From the NCBI GenBank assembly GCA_947453885.1, contig CANGIF010000006.1, positions 1 to 64,000 of the forward strand: DNA of 64,000 nucleotides. The letters are read 5' to 3'. The notes beneath the pieces were generated by a model, which saw nothing but the letters and a program-made list of their open reading frames with translations, did not search any database and was not told the origin of the DNA. This document shows positions 1 through 7,964 of the stretch, piece by piece. Both the position numbers and the translations under genes were made by a program. Every line of letters begins with the position of its first letter. The stretch's first letter is position 1. Source of the DNA: Flavobacteriaceae bacterium. GTDB lineage: Bacteria; Bacteroidota; Bacteroidia; Flavobacteriales; Flavobacteriaceae.

Positions 1-148
1 ATAAGGACGAAAACGCTACAATAAGCATGTCAATTGTTAAAATAATCCACCTAGGTAAATAACTTAAATTTTTTATGTGCCTCAAATTATTGAGACGCTC
101 AAAAAAAATTGAAAAGGGTGTTTTAAAATCCGATGTTCCTTTATCCAC
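1..148 (-). CDS. CapD/PglF/WbpM-like NDP-sugar dehydratase, N-terminal fragment cut by window edge
   Basis: An open frame starts at a GTG (146-148) and runs off the left edge, giving 49 residues. It contains the stretch YLPRWIILTIDMLIVAFSSL, which resembles the start of the first membrane helix of membrane-bound nucleoside-diphosphate-sugar 4,6-dehydratases (CapD, WbpM, PglF). A TAA lies four codons upstream in frame, so GTG is the best visible start. The upstream minus-strand genes, an aminotransferase and a PglC-like sugar transferase, are the usual partners of such enzymes in making amino-deoxy sugars for surface glycans. The catalytic domain is not in the window, so the call rests on the N-terminus and context. 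Confidence 0.6.
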   Translation of the reverse strand, partial: MDKGTSDFKTPFSIFFERLNNLRHIKNLSYLPRWIILTIDMLIVAFSSL

Positions 149-198
149 TTTAATTATTTATTTGCTAATGTAAAGTTATTTATTTAAAAATTAAAAAA

Positions 199-1338
199 TT
201 ATTTAAAAAAAGTCAAAAATGCTTCTTTTAATCTATTTGTATCTGTGCCGGTTAAATTAGATCCTGATGGCAAACACAGTCCGTTTTCAAATAAAGTTTC
301 TGAAACATTTGAACCGTAATATGGATAATGTTCAAAAATAGGTTGCAAATGCATTGGCTTCCATAATGGTCTGCTTTCAATATTTAAATCTTCTAAATAA
401 AGCCTTAAATCTTCTCTTGTTTTACCTTTTGTTTTAATCGGATCTATTAAAATAGAACTCAACCAATAATTTGAAAAATAATCATTATTTGGGACAGAAA
501 ACACAGTTAATCCTTCAATTCCTTTAGAAAGTTCAACATAAAAATCATGCATCTCTCTTCTTTTAGCCACATGTAAATCTAAAACTTCCATTTGGCCTCT
601 ACCAATTCCAGCACAAATATTACTCATCCTGTAATTATAACCAACTTCACTGTGTTGATAATGCGGTGCATTATCTCTTGATTGTGTTGCAAAAAATACT
701 GCTCTGTTTTTTATTTCAACTGATGAAGTTACAATTGCTCCTCCACCAGAAGTTGTAATAATTTTATTACCATTAAATGATAAAACACCTATATCGCCAA
801 AAGTCCCACATTTCCTACCTTTGTAACTACTTCCTAACGCTTCAGCACTGTCTTCCAAAACAGGAATTTCATATTTTTTTGCTACTGCATGAACTTCATC
901 AATTTTATAGGGAACTCCATATAAATGAACTGCAATAATCGCTTTAGGCTTTTTCCCTTTTGCAATTCTATCTTGGATAGCAGACTCTAAAGCAATTGGA
1001 CAAATATTCCATGTTTCAATTTCACTATCAATAAAGACAGGTGTTGCACCTTGATACATAATTGGATTTGCTGATGCTGAAAAAGTCATACTTTGGCAAA
1101 TAACCTCATCTCCAGCTTTTACTCCAAGTAAAATTAATCCTAAATGAATTGCTGCAGTTCCACAGCTTAAAGCTCCAACATGAACTGATTGATTTAAATA
1201 GTTTTCTAAATCACTTTCTAAACCATTTACATTTGGTCCTAATGGAGCAACCCAATTTGAATCAAATGCTTCTTGTACATATTTTTGTTCTGTTCCACCC
1301 ATATGTGGTGATGAAAGCCAAATTTTAGAATTGTTCAT
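199..1338 (-). CDS. DegT/DnrJ/EryC1/StrS-family PLP-dependent sugar aminotransferase
   Basis: This 379-residue protein has the usual length of the family that transfers an amino group to a keto-sugar nucleotide using pyridoxal phosphate. The PLP aspartate lies in LEDSAEALGS (about residue 163) and the Schiff-base lysine in SFNGNKIITT (about residue 192), followed by the GGGA turn. The ALSCGTAAIHL segment is the substrate and PLP phosphate loop. It lies between a PglC-like sugar transferase and a CapD/PglF-like dehydratase, so a PglE-like role in making an aminated sugar for surface polysaccharide or protein glycosylation is likely. The exact sugar cannot be told from sequence. Confidence 0.88.
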   Translation of the reverse strand: MNNSKIWLSSPHMGGTEQKYVQEAFDSNWVAPLGPNVNGLESDLENYLNQSVHVGALSCGTAAIHLGLILLGVKAGDEVICQSMTFSASANPIMYQGATPVFIDSEIETWNICPIALESAIQDRIAKGKKPKAIIAVHLYGVPYKIDEVHAVAKKYEIPVLEDSAEALGSSYKGRKCGTFGDIGVLSFNGNKIITTSGGGAIVTSSVEIKNRAVFFATQSRDNAPHYQHSEVGYNYRMSNICAGIGRGQMEVLDLHVAKRREMHDFYVELSKGIEGLTVFSVPNNDYFSNYWLSSILIDPIKTKGKTREDLRLYLEDLNIESRPLWKPMHLQPIFEHYPYYGSNVSETLFENGLCLPSGSNLTGTDTNRLKEAFLTFFK

Positions 1339-1463
1339 ATCTGTATATAGTTAATCATTGTGCAAATGTATAATTTCAAATTTAAGTATCATAACTCTAA
1401 AATAGGATTTTATACTTTTTTTATTTTGTTTTTTTAACAATCATTTAAAAAGCTAACTTTATA

Positions 1464-2003
1464 TTAAAAAATCGTTCTCCAAATAATTTTTAAATCTAAT
1501 AACAAACTCCTTTTTTGGAAATAGTCTAGGTTCATTTTAATTTTGTCAGGAAAAATTACCGTTTTGTTGTAAGTTTCAGGATCATTTTGCAAAGTTAAAA
1601 TCTCATCTTCGTTACTATATTTTATTGATGCCTGACACGTTAACCCTGGCTTTAATTGAAGCAATTGTTTTGAATTTTCATCTAAAGCATCATAAAATCC
1701 CTCAATATCTGGTCGTGGTCCAACAAAACTCATATCGCCAATTAAAATATTTATCAATTGTGGCAGTTCGTCAATTTTTTTTCGTCTAATAAAAGTTCCA
1801 AATGGTGTTGGTTTCTTATTTTTGAAGGTCTTGATTTTATAAATTGTAAATTTTGTTCCATATTGTCCTATTCTAGTTTGAAAAAATATACCAAAGCTTG
1901 ATGTGTCAATACTAGCAATTACAACAATTAAAAGTAAAATTGGCAACAAAAAAAGTAAACCAAAAAACGAAAAAAAAATATCGAAAATACGTTTTGATAC
2001 CAT
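1464..2003 (-). CDS. PglC/WcaJ-type sugar transferase (polyprenyl-phosphate phosphoglycosyl transferase)
   Basis: This membrane enzyme moves a sugar-1-phosphate onto undecaprenyl phosphate, the first step of glycan assembly. The 179-residue form is the small monotopic type: one hydrophobic membrane segment (residues about 8-30), then FFQTRIGQYG, IDELPQLINI with the catalytic Asp-Glu pair, and MSFVGPRPDI. The frame can be extended to 2027, but the ATG at 2003 overlaps the upstream stop by one base (CATTA), the same coupling seen at 2782, so I take 2003 as the start. The segment before IDELPQ is shorter than in many relatives. The substrate is probably a diacetamido- or amino-sugar given the neighbours. 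Confidence 0.88.
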   Translation of the reverse strand: MVSKRIFDIFFSFFGLLFLLPILLLIVVIASIDTSSFGIFFQTRIGQYGTKFTIYKIKTFKNKKPTPFGTFIRRKKIDELPQLINILIGDMSFVGPRPDIEGFYDALDENSKQLLQLKPGLTCQASIKYSNEDEILTLQNDPETYNKTVIFPDKIKMNLDYFQKRSLLLDLKIIWRTIF

Positions 2004-2782
2004 TACCTTACCCTTTCTCTTATCCAAATATAACTTATTCCCATATATTCGTGAATACTTTTTTCCATCATTTCAATTTTTGCGCTTGAAAACGAAAACC
2101 ATTTGGTAGTTTCTTCTTGGTCTTGCTTAACGTAATTAAAAGTAGGTGCTGGCAATGGGTTTAATCCATGTATTCTAAAAACCATTAATGCTCTTGGCAT
2201 GTGTACTGCACTTGTACAGATAACTAAATTGACGTCGCTTCCAAATCGATTTTTAAATTCAATAGCTTCTTCTTCTGTATTTGAAGGTTTTGTAAGTAGT
2301 ACGGTGTCTTTTGATTTAAATCCTATTTCCAGCGCGCTTAAGGCAAGCATTTTAGCTTGTGGTATCCTTTTCCCATTTGAAAATCCGGAACAAACTAATT
2401 TACTTTCAGGGAGCAAATGCTGCAGCCGAATGCCTTCAGTTAATCTGTAAATTGCAGAATTACCTAATCGGTTCAAATGACTTAAAGTAGTATCATTTGT
2501 ATGACCACTTCCCAAAACCATAACATAAGTTGGTTTTTCCGTTTTAAAATGGATTGAATTAAGGGTTTTATTTTGGTTTTCTAGACTTGAAATTAACCAA
2601 ATTGGAATAGGGCTTACAGTAATAATAAAAAGCCAAATCCAAATGAAAACAAAAAAATAAGTAGCACTTTTTTTTCTTTTAAATCGCAAAAAAACGGCTA
2701 CTATGAAAAGTACCCAAGTAAAAAAAATGGGGTTACAAAATTGAGTAACTAAATCGTTTGTTAGCTGATATAAAAAGTGCAT
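2003..2782 (-). CDS. YdcF/SanA/ElyC family (DUF218) membrane protein
   Basis: This 259-residue protein has two N-terminal membrane helices (about residues 14-34 and 40-65) and then a DUF218 domain, recognisable from VMVLGSGH near residue 87, a central EAIEFKNRFG segment and a late CTSAVHMPRALMVF segment. ElyC and SanA members act in envelope integrity and the polyprenyl carrier economy, but their chemistry is poorly known. Its start overlaps the phoH stop by one base and its stop overlaps the sugar transferase start by one base. It is therefore translated as part of one minus-strand operon that ends in glycan genes. Confidence 0.8.
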   Translation of the reverse strand: MHFLYQLTNDLVTQFCNPIFFTWVLFIVAVFLRFKRKKSATYFFVFIWIWLFIITVSPIPIWLISSLENQNKTLNSIHFKTEKPTYVMVLGSGHTNDTTLSHLNRLGNSAIYRLTEGIRLQHLLPESKLVCSGFSNGKRIPQAKMLALSALEIGFKSKDTVLLTKPSNTEEEAIEFKNRFGSDVNLVICTSAVHMPRALMVFRIHGLNPLPAPTFNYVKQDQEETTKWFSFSSAKIEMMEKSIHEYMGISYIWIRERVR

Positions 2783-3732
2783 TAATCTGTATTTTCAATT
2801 TGTTTGTATGCGTCTATCACTTTTTTAACCAAACGGTGACGTACAATGTCTTTATCGTCTAAATATATTATGCCAATTCCTTCAATGTCTTTCAAAACAA
2901 GCAAAGCTTCTTTTAAACCTGAAATTGTTCTTCTGGGTAAATCAACCTGACCTGGATCGCCTGTGATCATGAATTTTGCATTTTTTCCCATTCGGGTTAA
3001 AAACATTTTCATTTGCGAATGAGTAGTGTTTTGTGCTTCGTCTAAAATTACAAAAGCATTATCAAGCGTTCTGCCACGCATAAAAGCCAATGGAGCAATC
3101 TGAATAATTCCTTTTAAAACGTAATCGTCTAATTTTTCGTTAGGCAGCATGTCGCGCAAAGAATCGTACAACGGTTGCATGTAAGGATCTAATTTTTCTT
3201 TCATATCGCCTGGTAAAAAACCTAAATTTTCACCTGCTTCAACTGCTGGTCTGGTTAAAATTATCTTTTTTACTTGCTTTTCTTTTAATGCTTTTACTGC
3301 CATGGCAACTCCAGTGTAGGTTTTACCCGTACCTGCCGGACCAACTGCAAAAACCATATCGTTTTTATGCATTGTTTCAACTAAAAGTTGTTGGTTGGGT
3401 GTCATGGCTTTAATAATTTTACCACCTACACCGTGAACTAAAATTTTATCATTAACTGCTATTTTTTTCTCGTCGTTTGAATCGCTATGAATTACGCGAT
3501 CAATTACATTGTCATCAATGGTGTTGTATCTAGTAAAATGAAGCATCAACCTATTGAATCGTTTTTCAAATTCATCCAGCTCTTCTTTTTCGCCAAATAC
3601 TTTTAAGGTTGAACCTCTGGCTACAATTTTGAGTCTTGGATAGTATTTTTTTATAATGTCAAGATGGGCATCATGCGTTCCCCAAAATTCTTTTGGAGCA
3701 ATGTCGGTTAATTCAATAGTACGTTCGTTCAA
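2782..3732 (-). CDS. PhoH family ATPase
   Basis: This is a cytosolic 316-residue P-loop NTPase of the PhoH/PhoL type, a family linked to RNA handling and ribosome maturation. Walker A is GPAGTGKT (131-138) and Walker B is FVILDEAQNT (about 228-237). An N-terminal domain of about 100 residues precedes the ATPase core, as is usual. The start codon is TTG (3730-3732); no ATG lies near, and LNERTIELTDIAPKEFWG fits family N-termini. It is the first gene of a minus-strand operon and is divergent from the gene at 3838. Confidence 0.9.
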   Translation of the reverse strand: MNERTIELTDIAPKEFWGTHDAHLDIIKKYYPRLKIVARGSTLKVFGEKEELDEFEKRFNRLMLHFTRYNTIDDNVIDRVIHSDSNDEKKIAVNDKILVHGVGGKIIKAMTPNQQLLVETMHKNDMVFAVGPAGTGKTYTGVAMAVKALKEKQVKKIILTRPAVEAGENLGFLPGDMKEKLDPYMQPLYDSLRDMLPNEKLDDYVLKGIIQIAPLAFMRGRTLDNAFVILDEAQNTTHSQMKMFLTRMGKNAKFMITGDPGQVDLPRRTISGLKEALLVLKDIEGIGIIYLDDKDIVRHRLVKKVIDAYKQIENTD

Positions 3733-3772
3733 AAGGAAAAAATTAAATTAAAAACTATTTGGTATTAATTAG

Positions 3773-3780
3773 TAGCTTTG
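3773..3780 (+). promoter_or_regulatory. Possible Bacteroidetes -7 promoter element for the gene at 3838
   Basis: TAGCTTTG matches the Bacteroidetes -7 consensus TAnnTTTG and lies 57 bases before the start codon in a divergent intergenic region. No -33 TTTG is seen at the standard distance. The call rests on the -7 match only. Confidence 0.35.
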
Positions 3781-3837
3781 CACTTCAAAAGTAAGGAATT
3801 TAGGTTTGAATTACCTTAATTAGTTATAAACAATTTT

Positions 3838-4686
3838 ATGTCAATAATTACCCTAACCACCGATTACGGATTAAAAGACCACTTTGTGGGTGCCATGAAG
3901 GGTACAATTTTAAGTCAATTGCCCGATGTTAGTATAGTTGACATTTCCCATTCTATTGATCCTTTTAATACTTTTGAAGCAAGCTACATAATTAATGCTG
4001 CTTATTCCCGTTTTCCAAAAGGAACAGTTCATTTAATTGGTGTGGACGTGGAGCGCAATAAAGAAAACCAACACGTTGCACTTCAATGGAACGACCATTT
4101 TTTTATTGCTGCTGACAATGGTATTTTGAGCCTTTTGGTTCAAAAAAGTAGCCCTCAACAACTTGTTCAAGTCAACATTCACGACCGTTTTTTATCCGAC
4201 ACCTCGGATATGGAAGTACTCATTAATGTAGCGTGTTTACTGGCAAAAGGTGGTAAACTTAACGTTATTGGTAAAGAAATAAATTCGCTCAAAGTAGTGT
4301 CTGAACTGCGACCTATTGTTGCACCAGACCTAAAATCGATTAAAGGTTTTGTTATTTACATTGACCATTTTGGCAATATAGTAACCAATATTACCAAACA
4401 ATTGTTTATTGAAATTGGACGAGAACGACCTTACGAAATTGTTTTAAACGAAAAAGTAAAACAAAACAAAAAAGGCACTCTAAAAACCATTTGCAGCCGG
4501 TATTCAGCTATTGGTAACGAATCTGAATATGAATTAAAAAACTACGAAGGCGAAAAATTAGCCTTGTTTAACGAAGCTGGACTGCTGGAAATAGCTATTT
4601 TTAGAAGCAATCCCGACCGAGTTGGATCGGCAAAAACACTTTTAGGATTGGATTACCGCGATGCAATAACCATTCAATTTTTATAA
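3838..4686 (+). CDS. SAM hydroxide adenosyltransferase (DUF62 family)
   Basis: This 282-residue enzyme belongs to the DUF62 family, which splits S-adenosylmethionine to adenosine and methionine using water or hydroxide and is related to fluorinase and chlorinase. The N-terminal motif TLTTDYGLKDHFVGAMKG (residues 5-22) is the family hallmark, and ADNGILSLL (about 97-105) and IDHFGNIVTNI (about 179-189) are the other conserved segments. The halogenase-specific insert is not apparent, so the hydrolytic function is favoured. It is monocistronic or leads the small gene at 4761. Confidence 0.88.
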   Translation: MSIITLTTDYGLKDHFVGAMKGTILSQLPDVSIVDISHSIDPFNTFEASYIINAAYSRFPKGTVHLIGVDVERNKENQHVALQWNDHFFIAADNGILSLLVQKSSPQQLVQVNIHDRFLSDTSDMEVLINVACLLAKGGKLNVIGKEINSLKVVSELRPIVAPDLKSIKGFVIYIDHFGNIVTNITKQLFIEIGRERPYEIVLNEKVKQNKKGTLKTICSRYSAIGNESEYELKNYEGEKLALFNEAGLLEIAIFRSNPDRVGSAKTLLGLDYRDAITIQFL

Positions 4687-4760
4687 TATAACATAACCAA
4701 AAAACGGATTAAAAATGTTTTTTCAGATTTAAAAAAATCACATACTTAAAAATATAAACG

Positions 4761-5057
4761 ATGCTTGTACGAATTGTAAAAATGAGTTTTCAAGAAGATA
4801 AAATTCCCGCTTTTTTAGAAAATTTTCATTTGAATAAAGAAAAAATACGCGCTGCTCCTGGAAACAAATTTCTGGAACTATACCAAGATCAAAATAATCC
4901 AAACCTTTTTTTTACCTATAGTTATTGGGAAACCGCTGCCGATTTAGAGAATTATAGAAATTCTGCCCTTTTTTCAGAAGTGTGGACTTTTACCAAAGCA
5001 CTTTTTGATGCCAAACCAGAGGCTTGGAGCGTGGACAAACTGGTGAGTTTAGCTTAA
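4761..5057 (+). CDS. ABM-domain protein (putative quinol monooxygenase family)
   Basis: This 98-residue protein has the single ferredoxin-like fold of the antibiotic biosynthesis monooxygenase (ABM) family. The order of MLVRIVKMSF, the ENFHLNKEKIRAAPGNKFLE helix-loop, FFTYSYWE and the final FDAKPEAW region fits. Family members range from quinol monooxygenases (YgiN) to proteins with no known reaction, so no substrate is assigned. It lies 74 bases after the adenosyltransferase gene and could share its transcript. Confidence 0.7.
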   Translation: MLVRIVKMSFQEDKIPAFLENFHLNKEKIRAAPGNKFLELYQDQNNPNLFFTYSYWETAADLENYRNSALFSEVWTFTKALFDAKPEAWSVDKLVSLA

Positions 5058-5455
5058 AACATCCATTAGAAAATTTTTTACGTTAGAAATTCAGTTGTAA
5101 GCATGAAATGAAACCATATGAGGCTGTCGCTTCCGACGACGGAGAGAAATGAAATCAAAAGAAGGTAGCAACTATTGTTGCTAACATGAAAAGAATTCAA
5201 ATGAGGCTGTCGCTTCCGACGACGGAGAGAAATGAAACCAAAAGAAGGTAGCTACACTTGTTACTAACATGATATGAAATCAAATGAGGCTTTCGCTTCC
5301 GACGACGGAGAGAAATGAAACCAAATGAACCTAAAAATTCAAATTACAATTACAATTTTTTATAAAAGCAGCTGTTTGATTTTTCATAAAAGTTTAAAAA
5401 AATTTACGTTATCCAAAAAAACTTTGCGTTATTTGCGCCACAATCCAAATTCAGC
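5058..5455. other. Non-coding stretch holding an 83-bp tandem repeat
   Basis: No gene is supported here. The left two thirds is the 83-bp repeat described separately. The rest is AT-rich, ending in the segment ACTTTGCGTTATTTGCGCC just before gldF, which may be part of its promoter. Confidence 0.7.
5094..5325. repeat. 83-bp tandem repeat, 2.8 copies
   Basis: Three copies start at 5094, 5177 and 5260, exactly 83 bases apart. The most conserved core, GAGGCTGTCGCTTCCGACGA and its continuation CGGAGAGAAATGAAA, begins at 5120, 5203 and 5286. Each core can fold GTCG-CTTC-CGAC. The linker of copy 1 carries the perfect inverted repeat AGCAAC-TATT-GTTGCT (5167-5182), which is decayed in copy 2. The third copy stops before the linker. 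The unit has higher GC than its flanks and no open frame of note. Confidence 0.9.
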
Positions 5456-6181
5456 ATGAAAGCACTTTTAATTAGAGAAATAAAATCTTTTTTTGGTTCG
5501 CCAATTGGCTATTTGGTTATTGCCCTTTTTCTGACACTAAACGGCCTTTTTTTATGGATTTTTGACGGGCAATACAACATTTTGAAAAACGGTTTTGCCG
5601 ACTTAAATCCCTTTTTTACCGTTTCGCCTTGGATATTAATTTTCTTAATTCCTGCTGTTACCATGCGTAGTTTTTCTGACGAAAAAAAGCTAGGCACATT
5701 AGAACTGTTACTAACCAAGCCGTTAAGCTTGTGGCAAATTGTAAACGGCAAGTTTTTTGGCGCTTTTGTTTTGATTCTTATAGCACTTATTCCTACCTTA
5801 TTATATGTTTATATAGTATACACTTTAGGAATGCCCGAAGGGAATTTGGATTTAGGTAGCACGTTGGGTTCCTATTTTGGATTGCTATTTTTAGTGGGGA
5901 GTTACACCGCCATTGGTATTTTTACTTCTACACTATCCGACAATCAAATTGTGGCTTTCTTACTATCGGTTTTTTTATGTTTTGTGTTCTATTTTGGCTT
6001 TCAAGGAATTTCGCATTACTTCAAAAGTATAGAAAACTTCATTGCATCTCTTGGCATGGATTATCACTATAAAAGCATGAGTCGTGGGGTTTTGGACACT
6101 CGTGATATTTTGTATTTTTCAAGTGTAACCTACTTCTTTTTGTTGCTTACTGTATTCCAACTAAAATCTGCTAAATTGTAA
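5456..6181 (+). CDS. gldF: Gliding motility ABC transporter permease GldF
   Basis: This 241-residue integral membrane protein matches the GldF permease of the GldA-GldF-GldG ABC complex needed for gliding in Flavobacterium. It has about six helices, opens with MKALLIREIKSFFGSPIGYL, and carries the ABC-2 hallmark MRSFSDEKKLGTLELLLTKP (about residues 67-86). The stop codon shares one base with the gldG start (TAATG), so the two are translationally coupled. The ATPase gldA is not in the window. Confidence 0.93.
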   Translation: MKALLIREIKSFFGSPIGYLVIALFLTLNGLFLWIFDGQYNILKNGFADLNPFFTVSPWILIFLIPAVTMRSFSDEKKLGTLELLLTKPLSLWQIVNGKFFGAFVLILIALIPTLLYVYIVYTLGMPEGNLDLGSTLGSYFGLLFLVGSYTAIGIFTSTLSDNQIVAFLLSVFLCFVFYFGFQGISHYFKSIENFIASLGMDYHYKSMSRGVLDTRDILYFSSVTYFFLLLTVFQLKSAKL

Positions 6182-7866
6182 TGAAAAATACTTCAAAACT
6201 TAGCTTGCAACAACTTTTACTGACATTTGCCTTATTGTTTTTATTCAATTTAATTGGCAATAAGTATTTCCATCGATTTGATTTAACGCAAGACAAACGC
6301 TACACATTGTCGGCTACATCGCTAACAATAGTTAAAGAAATTGAAGAACCTTTGTATGTTGATGTGTATTTAGAAGGCGATTTTCCGGGCGAATTTAAAA
6401 AACTACAAACCGAAACCCAACAGCTGTTGGAAGAATTTAAGGCGCACAATTCAAACATTATTTTCCAATTTACCAATCCGTTGGAAAACGATGATAAAAG
6501 CATGGGTAAAGCAAAAGAACTTGTAGGCAAAGGACTAACCCCAATTAGCATAACCGTTGACGACAAAGGGAAACAATCGCAAGAAATGGTTTTCCCTTGG
6601 GCAATTGTTAGGTACAACAATAAAGAAGTAAAAATTCCATTGCTAAAAAACATGATGGGTGCTTCAACGGAACAAAAAGTAATTAGCTCGGTTCAACATT
6701 TAGAATATGCTTTTGCCAATGGGTTGAATACGGTTTCAAAAATCAAACAAAAAAAAGTAGCCATTTTAAAAGGAAATAAAGAATTGCCTGATATTTACAT
6801 GGCAGATTTTATCAAACAAGTGCGCGAAAATTATTTCATTGGACCTTTTACTTTAGATTCAGTAGCCAAAAAACCAAAAGAAACACTATTAGCACTCAAA
6901 AAATACGATTTAACAATTATAGCCAAACCACAAGAAAAATTTTCAGACGAAGAAAAACAAGTATTGGATCAATACTTACTAAATGGCGGAAAAGTAATTT
7001 GGCTAGTCGATCAGGTACATGCAGAAATGGACAGTTTAACCCATTCTGGTTCCACCCTAGCTTATCCTAACGATTTAAATTTAAACGATTTTTTCTTTAA
7101 ATATGGACTCCGAATTACTTCCGAATTGATAAAAGACGAATACGCTATTCCTATAAAACTAGCCAGTGGTGAACAAGGAAGCAACACCAGCTACCAACAA
7201 TATCTGTGGAAATTTTCACCTTTTGTATATCCAGAAAGTAGCCATCCTATTGTGAAAAATATGGAAGGAATAAAATTTGAATTTGCCAACCCAATTGAAG
7301 TTTTAAAAAATCCAACAAAAAAAACCATATTGTTACGTTCGTCACAAAATTCGAGAACAATTGGAGCTCCTGTGGAAATAAACCTCAACATGGTACAACA
7401 AAAAAGTAACATGAGTGAGTATGTAAACAAAGGTTCAATTCCAGTTGCTGTTTTGGTAGAAGGGAATTTTAAATCAGTGTACCAAAATAGAATTTTACCA
7501 TTTGTAGACCCCACATTCCTAAACGAATCGTCTAAAGCTTCAAAAATGATTTACATAGCTGATGGAGATGTGGTTAAAAACCAACTAGATAAAGACGGAA
7601 TGCCTTTAGAATTAGGTTTTGACAAATGGACCAATAATTTATACGGCAACAAAGAATTTATGATGAATTGTGTCAATTATCTTTTAGACGATAATGGGCT
7701 TATAAACATACGAAGTAAAGAAGTAAATTTACCTATATTAGATAAAGAAAAAGTGTATCAAAACTATTCGAAAACTCAAATAATTACTGTAGGAATGCCG
7801 TTAATGTTGCTATTAATATTTGGTTTAGTATTTACATACATTAGAAAAAAAACCTACAGTAAATAG
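6181..7866 (+). CDS. gldG: Gliding motility ABC-associated protein GldG
   Basis: This 561-residue protein has an N-terminal membrane helix (about residues 10-28), a large extracytoplasmic region of the DUF4350/ABC-type uncharacterised family, and a C-terminal helix (ITVGMPLMLLLIFGLVFTYI). This is the GldG layout. The segment FHRFDLTQDKRYTLS after the first helix is typical of the family. Its ATG overlaps the gldF stop by one base. With GldF it forms the membrane part of the gliding ABC complex. Confidence 0.93.
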   Translation: MKNTSKLSLQQLLLTFALLFLFNLIGNKYFHRFDLTQDKRYTLSATSLTIVKEIEEPLYVDVYLEGDFPGEFKKLQTETQQLLEEFKAHNSNIIFQFTNPLENDDKSMGKAKELVGKGLTPISITVDDKGKQSQEMVFPWAIVRYNNKEVKIPLLKNMMGASTEQKVISSVQHLEYAFANGLNTVSKIKQKKVAILKGNKELPDIYMADFIKQVRENYFIGPFTLDSVAKKPKETLLALKKYDLTIIAKPQEKFSDEEKQVLDQYLLNGGKVIWLVDQVHAEMDSLTHSGSTLAYPNDLNLNDFFFKYGLRITSELIKDEYAIPIKLASGEQGSNTSYQQYLWKFSPFVYPESSHPIVKNMEGIKFEFANPIEVLKNPTKKTILLRSSQNSRTIGAPVEINLNMVQQKSNMSEYVNKGSIPVAVLVEGNFKSVYQNRILPFVDPTFLNESSKASKMIYIADGDVVKNQLDKDGMPLELGFDKWTNNLYGNKEFMMNCVNYLLDDNGLINIRSKEVNLPILDKEKVYQNYSKTQIITVGMPLMLLLIFGLVFTYIRKKTYSK

Positions 7867-7904
7867 TAACCATAAAAATATTTTCAATATTAAATAGTTT
7901 ACAA

Positions 7905-7912
7905 TATATTTG
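7905..7912 (+). promoter_or_regulatory. Possible -7 promoter element of dnaN
   Basis: TATATTTG matches TAnnTTTG and lies 53 bases upstream of the dnaN ATG, in the gap after gldG. A convincing -33 element is not visible. Confidence 0.4.
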
Positions 7913-7964
7913 TAAAAATAAAAGGCACTGCTTGTTAAAAGTGTTTAATTCTAAATAAAAAAAA

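Noticed and set aside
2003-2027. Longer start of the sugar transferase
   Set aside because: The extra residues MDKRKGKV are not typical and the start at 2003 gives the one-base stop-start coupling seen elsewhere in the operon.
5094-5325. CRISPR array
   Set aside because: The 83-base period has no separate unique spacers; the linkers between cores are also similar. No cas genes are near.
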